Shown here in pieces: positions 9,176-18,375 of a stretch of 64,000 bases of DNA. Under the pieces are notes generated by a model that searched no databases, had not been told where the DNA came from, and was given only the letters and a program-made list of their open reading frames with translations. The stretch spans positions 62,001 to 126,000 of the forward strand of contig CAVXXB010000006.1 in the NCBI GenBank assembly GCA_963765585.1. Reading direction: 5' to 3'. This stretch comes from CAVXXB01 sp963765585 (GTDB lineage Bacteria > Calditrichota > Calditrichia > JAJRVZ01). A program made the position numbers and the translations under genes. Each line of letters begins with the position of its first letter. Position 1 is the first letter of the stretch.

Positions 9176-10159
9176 TTATTTCTCCAGATACGAATCAGGC
9201 CCCAGTTTTGAAGGGATTATTTTTTGAATACCCCTTACTGTTTTTAATGCCGTGAACACTTTTTCCTCATATTCAGGCAGGGTAAGCAGTTTAACCTGTG
9301 GCCCGGCATCGATGGTAAAATATACCGGAATACCCTCCTTGCGCAATTGTTGAACGAGGTGAATAATGATCATGGTCACGTTATTCCAATATATCAGTGC
9401 AGGCTGGGTAGAAATCATGACGGCATGCATTTTGAGACAACTGCTTTCACTTAACTCACCCAATTTTTGGAAATCTTTACTGGCAATGGCCTGGTGCATT
9501 TCTTGAATATCATTAGCAGAAGTGCTTAACCAGGAGTTATAATAGGCGGATGTATGCGCACTGTTTTCCATGCCGATGGTTGAGTTATAGGTTTTTTCTG
9601 CTTCGGTTGTGACGGCCACCAGCACCCGCAGATCCCAGTAATTTTCATCCTGTATCTGATATGCATGTGCGTCGCTGCCATCTGGTAATTCGCCCATCTT
9701 CATTTCGGCAAATCCGCCAAAAAGTGATCTTGCAGCCGAACCAGACCCTCTTCGGGCCAGAACGGATAATTGTTTTAAGGGGAGGTTTAATCCAAGTGCT
9801 TCGGTTGATGCCAGCGCCAGAGCGGCGAATGCCGAAGCCGAGGACGCTAATCCGGCTCCAGTGGGAAAATTGTTTTCACTGGTAACCGAGGCAAAGATTG
9901 AAATACGAGATTGAGTTCGGACCAGATCAAGAAACTTGCTAACACGAGCTTGTTTAAGTCCTCTGACGCGTCTACCTCCCAGAATAAATTCATCCTCATT
10001 CAGAGATTCATCAAACGTCACTTTCGTGCGCGTAGATAACGCATCCAGGGTTATGGAGATGGAACCGACCGCAGGTAGATTGAGGGCAGAGTCACGTTTC
10101 CCCCAATACTTAATAAGTGCAATATTAGAATGAGCCACGGCAGAAGCAGAATTTTTCAT
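9176..10159 (-). CDS. mvaD: Diphosphomevalonate decarboxylase
   Basis: Converts mevalonate diphosphate to isopentenyl diphosphate. Motifs: AHSNIALIKYWGKRD near the N-terminus, FPTGAGLASSASAFAALA (ATP loop) and YFTIDAGPQVKLL. The chosen ATG gives MKNSASAVAHSN and 327 residues, the family size; the frame stays open upstream but only through repeat DNA. It is the first gene of the operon. No HMG-CoA synthase or thiolase is nearby, so the earliest pathway steps are encoded elsewhere. Confidence 0.95.
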   Translation of the reverse strand: MKNSASAVAHSNIALIKYWGKRDSALNLPAVGSISITLDALSTRTKVTFDESLNEDEFILGGRRVRGLKQARVSKFLDLVRTQSRISIFASVTSENNFPTGAGLASSASAFAALALASTEALGLNLPLKQLSVLARRGSGSAARSLFGGFAEMKMGELPDGSDAHAYQIQDENYWDLRVLVAVTTEAEKTYNSTIGMENSAHTSAYYNSWLSTSANDIQEMHQAIASKDFQKLGELSESSCLKMHAVMISTQPALIYWNNVTMIIIHLVQQLRKEGIPVYFTIDAGPQVKLLTLPEYEEKVFTALKTVRGIQKIIPSKLGPDSYLEK

Positions 10160-10204
10160 AAGAATATCTGAACCTTGATTGATTCTAAGACAGCAATATA
10201 AAAA

Positions 10205-11600
10205 ATGTGGATGTAGGTTGCAATTCAGGAGGCAAGATACAGGATGCAAGATGCAGGATACAGGATTCAGGATGCTGGATGCTCGGTACTCGCAACTCGG
10301 CACTCGCTTCTCGGCGCTCGCCGCTGGATGAATAAAATTGTTCCCGATAACTGGTACAAAAATGCATTATTATTGCTCATCTACCTTTTACAAAAGCCCC
10401 GAAGGGGCTAAATATTTGTAGCCGCGGGCAAGGCCCGCGGTGGAAGATACATCCCACAACCCATAACCCCGAAGGGGTTAAATAAATGCTCACACATCGG
10501 GAAGATTCCTGCGGAATGACAGGCAGGAGACAATATACAGATTCAGGATGCAGGATGCATCGGTGCTCGATACTCGGCACTCGTCAAGATGCTAGGATGC
10601 TCTGTACTCGCAACTCGGCACTTACCGCTGGCCAATCTATCTTTTAGAAAAGCCCCGAAGGGGCTAAACAATTATAGCCGTGGGCGCAGCCCACGGTAGA
10701 AGATACATCCACAACCCATAACCCCGAAGGGGTTAAATAAAAACTCACACACGGGAAGATCTCTGCGGAATGACAGGGCAGGAGACAAGATACAGGATCA
10801 GGATTCAGGATACAAGATGCTCGATGCTGGATACTGGATTCAAGATGCTGGATGCTCGGTTCTCGGTACGCGGCACTGGCCGCTGGCCAATCATCATTCA
10901 GATAAGCCCCGAAGGGGCTAAATAATTATAGCCGTGGGCGCAGCCCACGGTAGAAGATGCATCCACAATCCATAACCCCGAAGGGGTTAAATAAAAAATC
11001 ACACGACGGGATGATCTCTGCGAGATGACATGGCAGGAGACAAGATACAGGATTCAGGATTCAGGATACAAGATGCTCGATGCTGGATACTGGATTCAAG
11101 ATGCAGGATGCTCGGTACTCGCAACTCGGCGCTCGCCGCGTGGCCAATCATCATTCAGAAAAGCCCCGAAGGGGCTAAAAATTATAGCCGCGGGCAAGGC
11201 CCGCGGTAGAAGATACATCCACAACCCATAACCCCGAAGGGGTTAAATAAATACTCACACGATCGGGAAGATCTCCTGCGGAGATGACAGGACAGGAGAC
11301 AAGATACAGGATTCAGGATTCAGGATACAAGATGCTCGATGCTGGATACTGGATTCAAGATGCAGGATGCTCGGTTCTCGGTACGCGGCACTGGCCGCTG
11401 GCCAAATCATCATTCAGATAAGCCCCGAAGGGGCTAAATAATTCTAGCCGCGGGCAAGGCCCACGGTAGAAGATACATCCAAAACCCATAACCCCGAAGG
11501 GGTTAAATAAAAAATCACACGACGGGATGATCTCTGCGAGATGACAGAGCAGGAATCAGGATACAGGATACAAAATTCTGGATACTGGATGCTGGATGCT
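10205..11600. repeat. Five tandem ~256 bp composite repeat units
   Basis: Gene-free block. The hairpin AGCCCCGAAGGGGCT recurs at about 10395, 10651, 10905, 11162 and 11421 (spacings 256, 254, 257 and 259). Each unit contains, in order, that hairpin, a second hairpin (CCGTGGGC/GCCCACGG or a variant), a third (AACCCCGAAGGGGTT), a GGGAAGAT...CTGCGGAATGACA segment, and a run of 7-bp words of the form GGATNCN, TCGGNAC or similar. The heptad run at 10205-10320 alone has about 16 consecutive words. Open frames crossing this block are repeat translations, not genes. Confidence 0.93.
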
Positions 11601-11743
11601 CGGTTCTTGGCACTGGACGCAGGATAAAAGTCCTTCTCCATAGGATCCTGTTGCGGGACAGGATGACAGTGTTAATTTGGAAGTACTTAGGGACTAAGGC
11701 GCTTAGGGACTTTCTCTTAGCCTCTTTTCCTCTTCGCCTTCTA

Positions 11744-12199
11744 TTACTCAATCACCTTCGTTATCGTAAAAAAAGATCGATTACTTTCGGCCATATTTTT
11801 AGAGATATTTCTGGAGATTAACGCACTGATGCCCAATCCGGCAAGTCCACCTGCAAAGAAAAGTAATTCCTGATGAATTCCGGCAATAGTAAAGTCAATT
11901 ATATATAGAACTATAATTCCCAGCAAAAAACCGATAAAAGGAATGCCATATTGCACGGCTGATACTTTTAGTAGAAAATCTGAGGACTCGCTGATGGCTA
12001 CACGATTGCCGACACCGGCATTTAAAGGATTTGAGACTTTTAATGCTCTTTTTCCGTCCTTATCCGGGACACATAACACCCTGGCACCACAATTTTCGCA
12101 TGCAGGTTGTATGTTCAACTCGACAATGGCATTGCCATTCTGAACCTGCGTGATAATTCCGGTTTCAAAATCCTGGGCACCGGACTCCTGATTAGGCAC
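11744..12199 (-). CDS. RseC/MucC-family membrane protein of the Rnf locus
   Basis: A 151-residue protein with an N-terminal beta domain carrying a CENCGARVLC cysteine motif, then two transmembrane segments (about residues 80-100 and 108-125). This is the SoxR-reducing/sigma-E regulator RseC fold. It starts with GTG overlapping the last 8 bases of rnfB, so it is the last gene of the rnf operon; RseC-family genes often sit next to rnf. It may help assemble or redox-couple the complex, which is inference. Confidence 0.85.
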   Translation of the reverse strand: MPNQESGAQDFETGIITQVQNGNAIVELNIQPACENCGARVLCVPDKDGKRALKVSNPLNAGVGNRVAISESSDFLLKVSAVQYGIPFIGFLLGIIVLYIIDFTIAGIHQELLFFAGGLAGLGISALISRNISKNMAESNRSFFTITKVIE

Positions 12200-13034
12200 T
12201 TTCAGCCACTTCCTTTTCAGGCATCGGGCTCATATTCAAAACAACCAGACCGTCGGTCGGGCATTTTTCTACCGGAAAATCTGTGTCGGTACCATACACA
12301 TTATAATTGATTACAGCCAGGTTATTATCCATAACCATATTTGTTTCACCGGCAACCCGGGCACAGATACCACATCCCACGCAGGCACGGGTACATATTT
12401 TGCGGGATTCCTTTGGTGAATCATGGTTCTTACAAAGGACAAACAATTTATGACTTTCAGGGTGTAATTCAATAATATCCCGTGGGCATGCTTCAACACA
12501 ATTTCCACATCCGGTGCATTTTGCATCGATCACCACCGGCAAACCATTATCGTTCATAAAGATGGCATCAAATGGGCATGAGGCAACACAATCAGCAAAT
12601 CCAATACAGCCATAGCTGCATAGTTTATCGCCACCACCGGCAAAAGTTGCGGCCACACAGGTTTCGATTCCATCATACACACCTTTTTTCGCCGTTTCTG
12701 CTTCACCGCCCTGACAAAATACGCGGGCCAACATACGATCCGATTGTTCAACTTCCACACCGAGTATTTCCGAAATGGCAATTACCGCATCATCCGTACT
12801 TACCGGACAGGCTGACGGTGCCATTTCGCCATTGACCACAGCTTCGGCAAACTTACCACATCCCGGTAATCCGCATCCGCCGCAATTTACACCCGGCAGT
12901 TCTTCTACCACCAAAGCGATTCGCGGATCTTCCTCTACGTGTAACTTTTTATTTGCAATGGACAACCCGGCTGAAAAGATAATACCGAGCCCGCCCATAC
13001 TGGCTACTGAAATTAAAATTGATCCAAGATCCAT
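12192..13034 (-). CDS. rnfB: Rnf electron transport complex subunit B
   Basis: Iron-sulfur subunit that passes electrons from ferredoxin into the membrane complex. It has an N-terminal membrane helix, then the 4Fe-4S motif CGGCGLPGCGKFAE, followed by ferredoxin-type clusters in the CSYGCIGFADCVASCP and CTGCGNCVEACP region and a further CTRACVGCGICAR motif. The 280 residues are typical of the larger RnfB forms. It is separated from rnfA by 152 bp holding inverted heptad arrays, the only sizeable gap in the operon. Confidence 0.96.
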   Translation of the reverse strand: MDLGSILISVASMGGLGIIFSAGLSIANKKLHVEEDPRIALVVEELPGVNCGGCGLPGCGKFAEAVVNGEMAPSACPVSTDDAVIAISEILGVEVEQSDRMLARVFCQGGEAETAKKGVYDGIETCVAATFAGGGDKLCSYGCIGFADCVASCPFDAIFMNDNGLPVVIDAKCTGCGNCVEACPRDIIELHPESHKLFVLCKNHDSPKESRKICTRACVGCGICARVAGETNMVMDNNLAVINYNVYGTDTDFPVEKCPTDGLVVLNMSPMPEKEVAESA

Positions 13035-13076
13035 GCTTACCTCATATTATGATTTATCCAAAAAACATGCTATTTG

Positions 13077-13186
13077 ATTAGAGATTAGAAATGAGAGATG
13101 AGAGATGGTAATCGGTAATTAGTTATTTTTTCTTAGGAATTTGGCAGATCATTCCAAATCTCTAATCTCTAATCTCTAATTTCTAA
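13077..13186. repeat. Inverted pair of heptad arrays between rnfA and rnfB
   Basis: The left arm (13077-13112) has 7-bp words AGAGATT, AGAAATG, AGAGATG. The right arm (13154-13186) has TCTAATC repeated four times in the complementary orientation. The arms could pair as an imperfect stem of about 30 bp around a 40-base loop in the rnf transcript. The right arm also supplies the rnfA stop codon (TGA in TATGATTAGA). Confidence 0.8.
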
Positions 13187-13765
13187 TCATACCGATATCA
13201 GCCCGGCAAAACCCATAAAAGCCAGTGCCAGCGAGGCTGCGACGATCATGGTAATTCCGGCGCCTTCAAATGGTTTTGGTACTTTGGCAAGTTCCAGTTC
13301 CTCACGGATACCCGCCATAATTACGATGGCCAGGGTAAATCCGGCACCCGCACCAATTCCAAATACCAGACTTTCCATAAAATCATATTCACGGAGTACT
13401 GAAAACAATGCCAGACCCAATATGGCACAATTTGTCGTAATGAGCGGCAGGTAAATACCCAGCGCATCATACAGAGGTTTACTTATTTTTCGTACAAACA
13501 TTTCAACCAGTTGCACCAATGATGCAATAACCAGAATAAATGAAACATACTGTAAAATTTCCAACTGGAATGGCACCAGAATCAGATTATAAATCAACCA
13601 GGTAACCGCGGCTGTAATTGTCATTACAAACGTTACTGCCATCCCCATACTCACCGCAGATGATATTTTTTTTGAGACGCCAACAAAGGGACAGATTCCC
13701 AGGAAGTATGACAAGACAAAGTTATTTACAACCGCCGCAGATACAAATAATAAGAAAAATTTCAT
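13187..13765 (-). CDS. rnfA: Rnf electron transport complex subunit A
   Basis: Six-helix membrane subunit of the ion-translocating ferredoxin:NAD oxidoreductase. Diagnostic features are the N-terminal NNFVLSYFLGICPFVGVSKK, the TTNCAILG segment and the C-terminal glycine-rich helix; 192 residues. Its ATG overlaps the rnfE stop by 4 bases. Confidence 0.96.
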   Translation of the reverse strand: MKFFLLFVSAAVVNNFVLSYFLGICPFVGVSKKISSAVSMGMAVTFVMTITAAVTWLIYNLILVPFQLEILQYVSFILVIASLVQLVEMFVRKISKPLYDALGIYLPLITTNCAILGLALFSVLREYDFMESLVFGIGAGAGFTLAIVIMAGIREELELAKVPKPFEGAGITMIVAASLALAFMGFAGLISV

Positions 13766-14376
13766 GCCTTGGCCCTCCTGTCATTGATCCAGTTAGTTAG
13801 GGCAATAAAGAATCCCAATCCCAGAAATGCACCTGGCGGTAAAATCATCACCATCCATGGTGTAAACCAATCACCAAGAACTGTAAAACCAAATAAGGTT
13901 CCAGTACCCAGTATTTCCCGGAACCCACCAAGAACAATTAATACAAATATAAATCCCACACCCATACCAGAGCTATCCAGCAAGGATTTACCTATACCAT
14001 TTTTTGAAGAAAATGCCTCCTGCCGGCCTAGAATCAGACAGTTCACCACGATCAGTGGCACATATGGACCAAGTGCTTTACTGATATCTGGAAAATATGC
14101 GGCCAGAAACCTGTCAGCCACGGTTACAAAGGTGGCAATAATAACGATATAACTGGCAATTCTAACCTGATGGGGTATCACTTTTCTGAGTAAAGATATA
14201 ATAATACTCGAGTGAAGTAACACAAATGTAGTCGCCAATCCCATGGCCAAACCGTTAATCGCCGAGTTGGTAACAGCCAGAACCGGACAGAGCCCAAGTA
14301 ATGAACTTAATACCGGATTCTCAGCCCATAAGCCTTTTGCAAATTCAGCCGCTGCAGAAATCTTTGATTTTGCCAT
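13762..14376 (-). CDS. rnfE: Rnf electron transport complex subunit E
   Basis: Membrane subunit homologous to RnfA, and forming with it the half-channel pair that holds a shared cluster. Features are GLWAENPVLSSLLGLCPVLAV and VNCLILGRQEAF; 204 residues with about six hydrophobic helices. It follows rnfG by 19 bp and overlaps rnfA. Confidence 0.96.
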   Translation of the reverse strand: MAKSKISAAAEFAKGLWAENPVLSSLLGLCPVLAVTNSAINGLAMGLATTFVLLHSSIIISLLRKVIPHQVRIASYIVIIATFVTVADRFLAAYFPDISKALGPYVPLIVVNCLILGRQEAFSSKNGIGKSLLDSSGMGVGFIFVLIVLGGFREILGTGTLFGFTVLGDWFTPWMVMILPPGAFLGLGFFIALTNWINDRRAKA

Positions 14377-14395
14377 TCTTTATCCTTCAGTTTAT

Positions 14396-15004
14396 TTACA
14401 AAACCTCTTTTGCCGGCCCGGATGGGGCAGAGGTATATGCTTGTCTTACCTTTTTAATATAATCATTCAATATATTTACAACTGCCTGTGATGAAATCGT
14501 CGCCCCTGTAATGGCCTGAATATCATACGGATTAGTGGGCTTGACATTTTTCACCACACCAATCTGAGGTTCTGTCTTTAGTTTTTTGAACTGATTGGGA
14601 AACCAGTATGGATCTTTTTTATTTGACGGATCAACCACAATTTTTGTACCCAAGCCCGGGGTTTCTATCTGCTCTAGAATTTTGATCCCGGTTATTTCCG
14701 TAAAATCCATGGTCAAACCAACCATGATCGAGACTTTACCCTGAAATCCGCTTCCCACTGCTTCACAGGCGACACCAACCGGTTGTCCATCCTGATCTTT
14801 GCCAACATAAAGTGTAATGCCATTATTGACAATCTCATCATATTCCTGATATGGCGGTAACACTTCAGAGATGGCTTTCTTTAATTCGGCAAGTTTATGG
14901 GCTTCAATTTTGGGTTTTGTAATTCCATCCCACGTTGAAAGCAGACCACCGGAAAACATTGTAATCACTGTTAATACAACAATCATTTTTTGTGTCGTGG
15001 TCAT
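14396..15004 (-). CDS. rnfG: Rnf electron transport complex subunit G
   Basis: Single-pass subunit with an extracytoplasmic FMN-binding domain. The flavinylation motif is seen as ITGATISSQAVV near residue 170, where the second Thr would carry the covalent FMN. PGLGTKI and the DAITGAT-like context are typical. It has an N-terminal membrane anchor and 202 residues. Its start overlaps the rnfD stop (ATGA). Confidence 0.95.
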   Translation of the reverse strand: MTTTQKMIVVLTVITMFSGGLLSTWDGITKPKIEAHKLAELKKAISEVLPPYQEYDEIVNNGITLYVGKDQDGQPVGVACEAVGSGFQGKVSIMVGLTMDFTEITGIKILEQIETPGLGTKIVVDPSNKKDPYWFPNQFKKLKTEPQIGVVKNVKPTNPYDIQAITGATISSQAVVNILNDYIKKVRQAYTSAPSGPAKEVL

Positions 15005-16098
15005 ATTTTTACCTCACCGAATATTTTTGGTCTGGTTTTACGGTTTATGATCGGTGTAAATGCATTCATCAACAGAATTGAGTACATCACACCCTCGGGT
15101 ACCCCGCCAAATAACCTGATCACGATAAGAATGATACCTGCGCCAATACCAAATATATAGGATCCGCGCGGCGTGATCGGTGATGTTACCATGTCAGTAG
15201 CCATAAAGAAAGCACCTAACATTAAACCACCTGAGAGAAGATGAAACAATGGATTCGCATAATCCTCAGGTGACGTTAGCCAAAAGATACCACTCAGGAT
15301 AAATACGGTACCAATATAGCTGACAGGGATGCGCCAGTCGGCATATTTTCTGATCAACAAAAATGCACCACCCAATATAACGGCCAGGGCAGAAGTTTCT
15401 CCCAGCGAACCTGCGATATTACCTACCAACAGATCGTTATACCCTGTCAGAATTTTCTCAAATTTGAATATCCCCAGAGGTGTCGCTGCCGTAACCGCAT
15501 CAACCGCAGCAAATTTTTCCGTTTGCGGAAAAGTCCATGTTGTCATGGCAACGGGAAAACTGGCCTGGAGAAATGCACGACCCAGCAATGCCGGATTAAA
15601 AATATTATATCCCAGACCACCAAATACCTGTTTGCCGATCGCAACGGCAAAGATCGAGCCCAGTATTGCCGCACTCAGGGGTAATGAAGGCGGAAGCGTC
15701 AATGCCAGTAACAAGCCGGTAATGGCAGCACTGCCATCACCAATTGTGAAGGATTCGCCCTTCATTTTGTTCATCAGCATTTCTGTTAAAAGCGCCGTGA
15801 TGATACAGACTGTAATTAAAATTGCAGCTGACATACCGAAATAATAAACGGCCATGGCTGATGCCGGTACTAAAGCGGCAACTACTGACCACATTATTTT
15901 AGGTACGCTATCCGTTGTTACAAAATGAGGTGAAGAGGAAATCAACAGAGGTGTGCCCTCTGGTTTCCACAATTTTGCTCTGGGATCCGGTTTTGGTTTT
16001 GGAGCAGGTGGTGTTGGTTTTTCCACTACCGCCTGTACAGGTTTCTCTTCCGGAACTGGTTTTTCTTGCGCTTCTTCAGATGTTTTATTCGTTTCCAT
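15001..16098 (-). CDS. rnfD: Rnf electron transport complex subunit D
   Basis: Multi-pass membrane subunit with covalent FMN. The flavin site is AVTAATPLG, the RnfD form of the S/TGATPL motif. Other features are the PHF...MW entry helix, GGLGYNIFNPALLGRAF and TDMVTSPITPRG. The first ~45 residues are a Pro/Glu/Lys-rich cytoplasmic tail (KPVPEEKPVQAVVEKPTPPAP) that standard RnfD proteins lack. The ATG is 13 bp after rnfC. Confidence 0.95.
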   Translation of the reverse strand: METNKTSEEAQEKPVPEEKPVQAVVEKPTPPAPKPKPDPRAKLWKPEGTPLLISSSPHFVTTDSVPKIMWSVVAALVPASAMAVYYFGMSAAILITVCIITALLTEMLMNKMKGESFTIGDGSAAITGLLLALTLPPSLPLSAAILGSIFAVAIGKQVFGGLGYNIFNPALLGRAFLQASFPVAMTTWTFPQTEKFAAVDAVTAATPLGIFKFEKILTGYNDLLVGNIAGSLGETSALAVILGGAFLLIRKYADWRIPVSYIGTVFILSGIFWLTSPEDYANPLFHLLSGGLMLGAFFMATDMVTSPITPRGSYIFGIGAGIILIVIRLFGGVPEGVMYSILLMNAFTPIINRKTRPKIFGEVKI

Positions 16099-16111
16099 TT
16101 GATCTCTCTAA

Positions 16112-17440
16112 CTAGGCAACTTTTTTGCGTTTATTTTCGGTAACTTTCATTTTGCCAACCCTGATCCACTGTACAAGCGGTATATGAGACGGGCAAACAT
16201 ACGCACATGAGCCACATTCAATACAGTTTAAAATTCCAAGATTATTCGCTTCATCCCATTGTGCCATTTCAGAAAAACTTGCCAGACGGGTCGGCAGTAA
16301 ATTCATCGGACAGGCCAGGACACAACTTCCGCATTGGATACATGGGTACGTTTTGGATTTATTGATTGTGGATTCTGTTTTGCATACAATACCACTGGTA
16401 GCCTTTACCACTGGAACGGATAATTCATATTGGGCAAATCCCATCATAGGGCCACCCATAAATATCTCGACCGTTTTTTCGTCAAGTCCGCCACAAAAAT
16501 CAATGACTGAGCGGAATGGCGTTCCAATCCGGGTCAGAACATTTTTTGGCTCTTTGATCCCTTCTCCGGTAACCGTGACTACGCGTTCAATCAGCGGCTT
16601 ACCATCCAGAATTGCATCGGCAACTGAGAGTGCGGTGCCTACATTGTTAACTACAGTGCCCACATCCATCGGCAATCCACCGGCAGGAACTCTTCGTTTA
16701 ACAACTGCTTCGATTAGCATTTTTTCGGCACCCTGGGGGTATTTTACTTTTAATGGAATTACTTTATAGGGTAGTTTTTTTGCGGCGATCAGTTCGGACA
16801 TATGCTTGATCGCATCGGGCTTGTTATTTTCAATACCGATATATCCATTTTCCGTGCCAAGCACTTTCATAATGATTGCCATGCCAATCAGCATTTTTTC
16901 ACCCATTTCCAGCATAGCACGATGATCGGCTGTCAGATAAGGCTCACATTCTACACCATTGAGAATAAAAGTATCAATTTTTTTCTCTCTGGGCGGGGCA
17001 AGTTTTACGTGAGTGGGAAATGCAGCACCACCAAGGCCCACGATACCGGCATGCCAGATTGCGTCACGCAACTTTTCAATCGGGGTATTCTGCCAATCAT
17101 CAAATGCCGGCAGTTTTTCCCATTCATCATCACCTGTGCGCTCGATATGTATCATAGTGACTTTCATTCCCAGCGGATGCAGGAATGAATCAACCGCTTT
17201 AACCTTTCCTGTTACGGATGCATGAACCGGACTGGAAACAAATTTTTCACTTTCTCCAATCACCTGACCGGTTTTTACCTCAGCCCCTTTTTCCACCAGT
17301 GGTTCGCCGGGAACTCCAATATGCTGCTGGAGAGGGATAAATACCTCTTCCGGCACCGGCATTACTTCAATGGGTTTCTGATTGGTATATTCCTTATGAT
17401 CATGCGGATGCACACCCTTTTTAAAAGTCGGTAATTTCAA
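16112..17440 (-). CDS. rnfC: Rnf electron transport complex subunit C
   Basis: NADH-interacting subunit with a flavin/NAD fold and two 4Fe-4S clusters. Features are GGAAFPTHVKL, NGVECEPYLTADHR, and the clusters CIQCGSCVLACPMNLLP and CIECGSCAYVCPSHIPL. The start chosen is TTG at 17440 (LKLPTFKKGVHPH), because AGAGAGGAAA sits just upstream and RnfC proteins begin this way; an in-frame TTG 33 bp earlier has no such site. It is the first gene of the operon (C-D-G-E-A-B-rseC), which probably couples ferredoxin and NAD redox to a Na+ or H+ gradient. Confidence 0.95.
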   Translation of the reverse strand: MKLPTFKKGVHPHDHKEYTNQKPIEVMPVPEEVFIPLQQHIGVPGEPLVEKGAEVKTGQVIGESEKFVSSPVHASVTGKVKAVDSFLHPLGMKVTMIHIERTGDDEWEKLPAFDDWQNTPIEKLRDAIWHAGIVGLGGAAFPTHVKLAPPREKKIDTFILNGVECEPYLTADHRAMLEMGEKMLIGMAIIMKVLGTENGYIGIENNKPDAIKHMSELIAAKKLPYKVIPLKVKYPQGAEKMLIEAVVKRRVPAGGLPMDVGTVVNNVGTALSVADAILDGKPLIERVVTVTGEGIKEPKNVLTRIGTPFRSVIDFCGGLDEKTVEIFMGGPMMGFAQYELSVPVVKATSGIVCKTESTINKSKTYPCIQCGSCVLACPMNLLPTRLASFSEMAQWDEANNLGILNCIECGSCAYVCPSHIPLVQWIRVGKMKVTENKRKKVA

Positions 17441-17639
17441 TCTGTTTCCTCTCTTTATATATAGCTGAACCAACGCGGAATAGTATGCAAATTTAACGCC
17501 AAGTAATTTAAATCTATATTTTTCAACATGTTGAGTTGTTTTGTACTTAAATTATAGTACACAATTTTTCTCAATTTTGCGAAAATAATAAGATGGAATT
17601 TACAGCTTCAGGAATTAATTTCAAAGAGAAAGTGGATAC

Positions 17640-18375
17640 GGGGCACAGGGTGCGGGATTCAGGAGACAAGATGCCGGATGCTGGATACTGGATGCTCGTC
17701 ACTGGGCACTCGGCACTGGCCAAATCATGGAATATTTGGCCCCGATTTACCGACCGGAGAGAGGTGTTGTTATCGGGAATGCTGGATTCTCGGTACTGGA
17801 TGAAAAAAGGTTTCCATACTACCCATTAAAAAAAGCCCCGAAGGGGCTAAACATTCTAGCCGCGGGCAACGCCCGCGGTACAGGATCCATCCACAGCCCA
17901 TAACCCCGAAGGGGTTAAATAATAATTTACACGACGGGAGGATCCTGCGAGATGACAGACCAGAAAACAGGATGCAGGATTCTCGGTTCTAGGCACTTGG
18001 TACTGGCACTCGCTTCTCATTTCCGGATGCTTGCCGTTGAATGGGTATAATAATTCCGTATGACTGGAATAAAAATGCATTGTTATTGCTCATCTACCGT
18101 TTACAAAAGCCCCGAAGGGGCTAAACAATTCTAGCCGTGGGCGTAGCCCACGGTGGAAGATCCACCCACAACCCATAACCCCGAAGGGGTTAAATAATTG
18201 ACCACCCATCGGGAAGATTCCTGCGGAATGACATGGCGGGATTCAAGATACAGGATCCAGGCTTCAGGTCCCAGGTTTAGGATCACCGAGTGGTCCTGGA
18301 GCCTGGTACCTTACTCCTTGGTCCTTGTACCTTGAGCCTAGAACCTACCTGTATCCTGTATCCTGCATCCTGAAT
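17640..18375. repeat. Two composite hairpin units with inverted heptad arrays
   Basis: No gene is seen from 17441 to the M16 protease stop. Two copies of the hairpin unit of the 10.4-11.6 kb block start at 17834 and 18108 (274 bp apart). A GGATNCN-type heptad run lies at 17640-17720. Another at 18238-18285 is facing its complement TCCTGTATCCTGCATCC at 18345-18374, so these two can pair. The last array ends one base before the protease stop codon. Confidence 0.85.

Noticed and set aside
10205..11600. CRISPR array
   Set aside because: Units are about 256 bp with internal hairpins and no short repeat/unique-spacer alternation; no cas genes are present.
10377..11751. Several open frames of 60-80 codons across the tandem block
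   Set aside because: They are translations of the hairpin and heptad repeats in different frames, with no ribosome sites and no conserved protein character.
17525..17570. Inverted repeat GTACT...AGTAC as rnf promoter/operator
   Set aside because: A TATAAT-like box is present, but no -35 at proper spacing; a short palindrome in AT-rich DNA is not enough.
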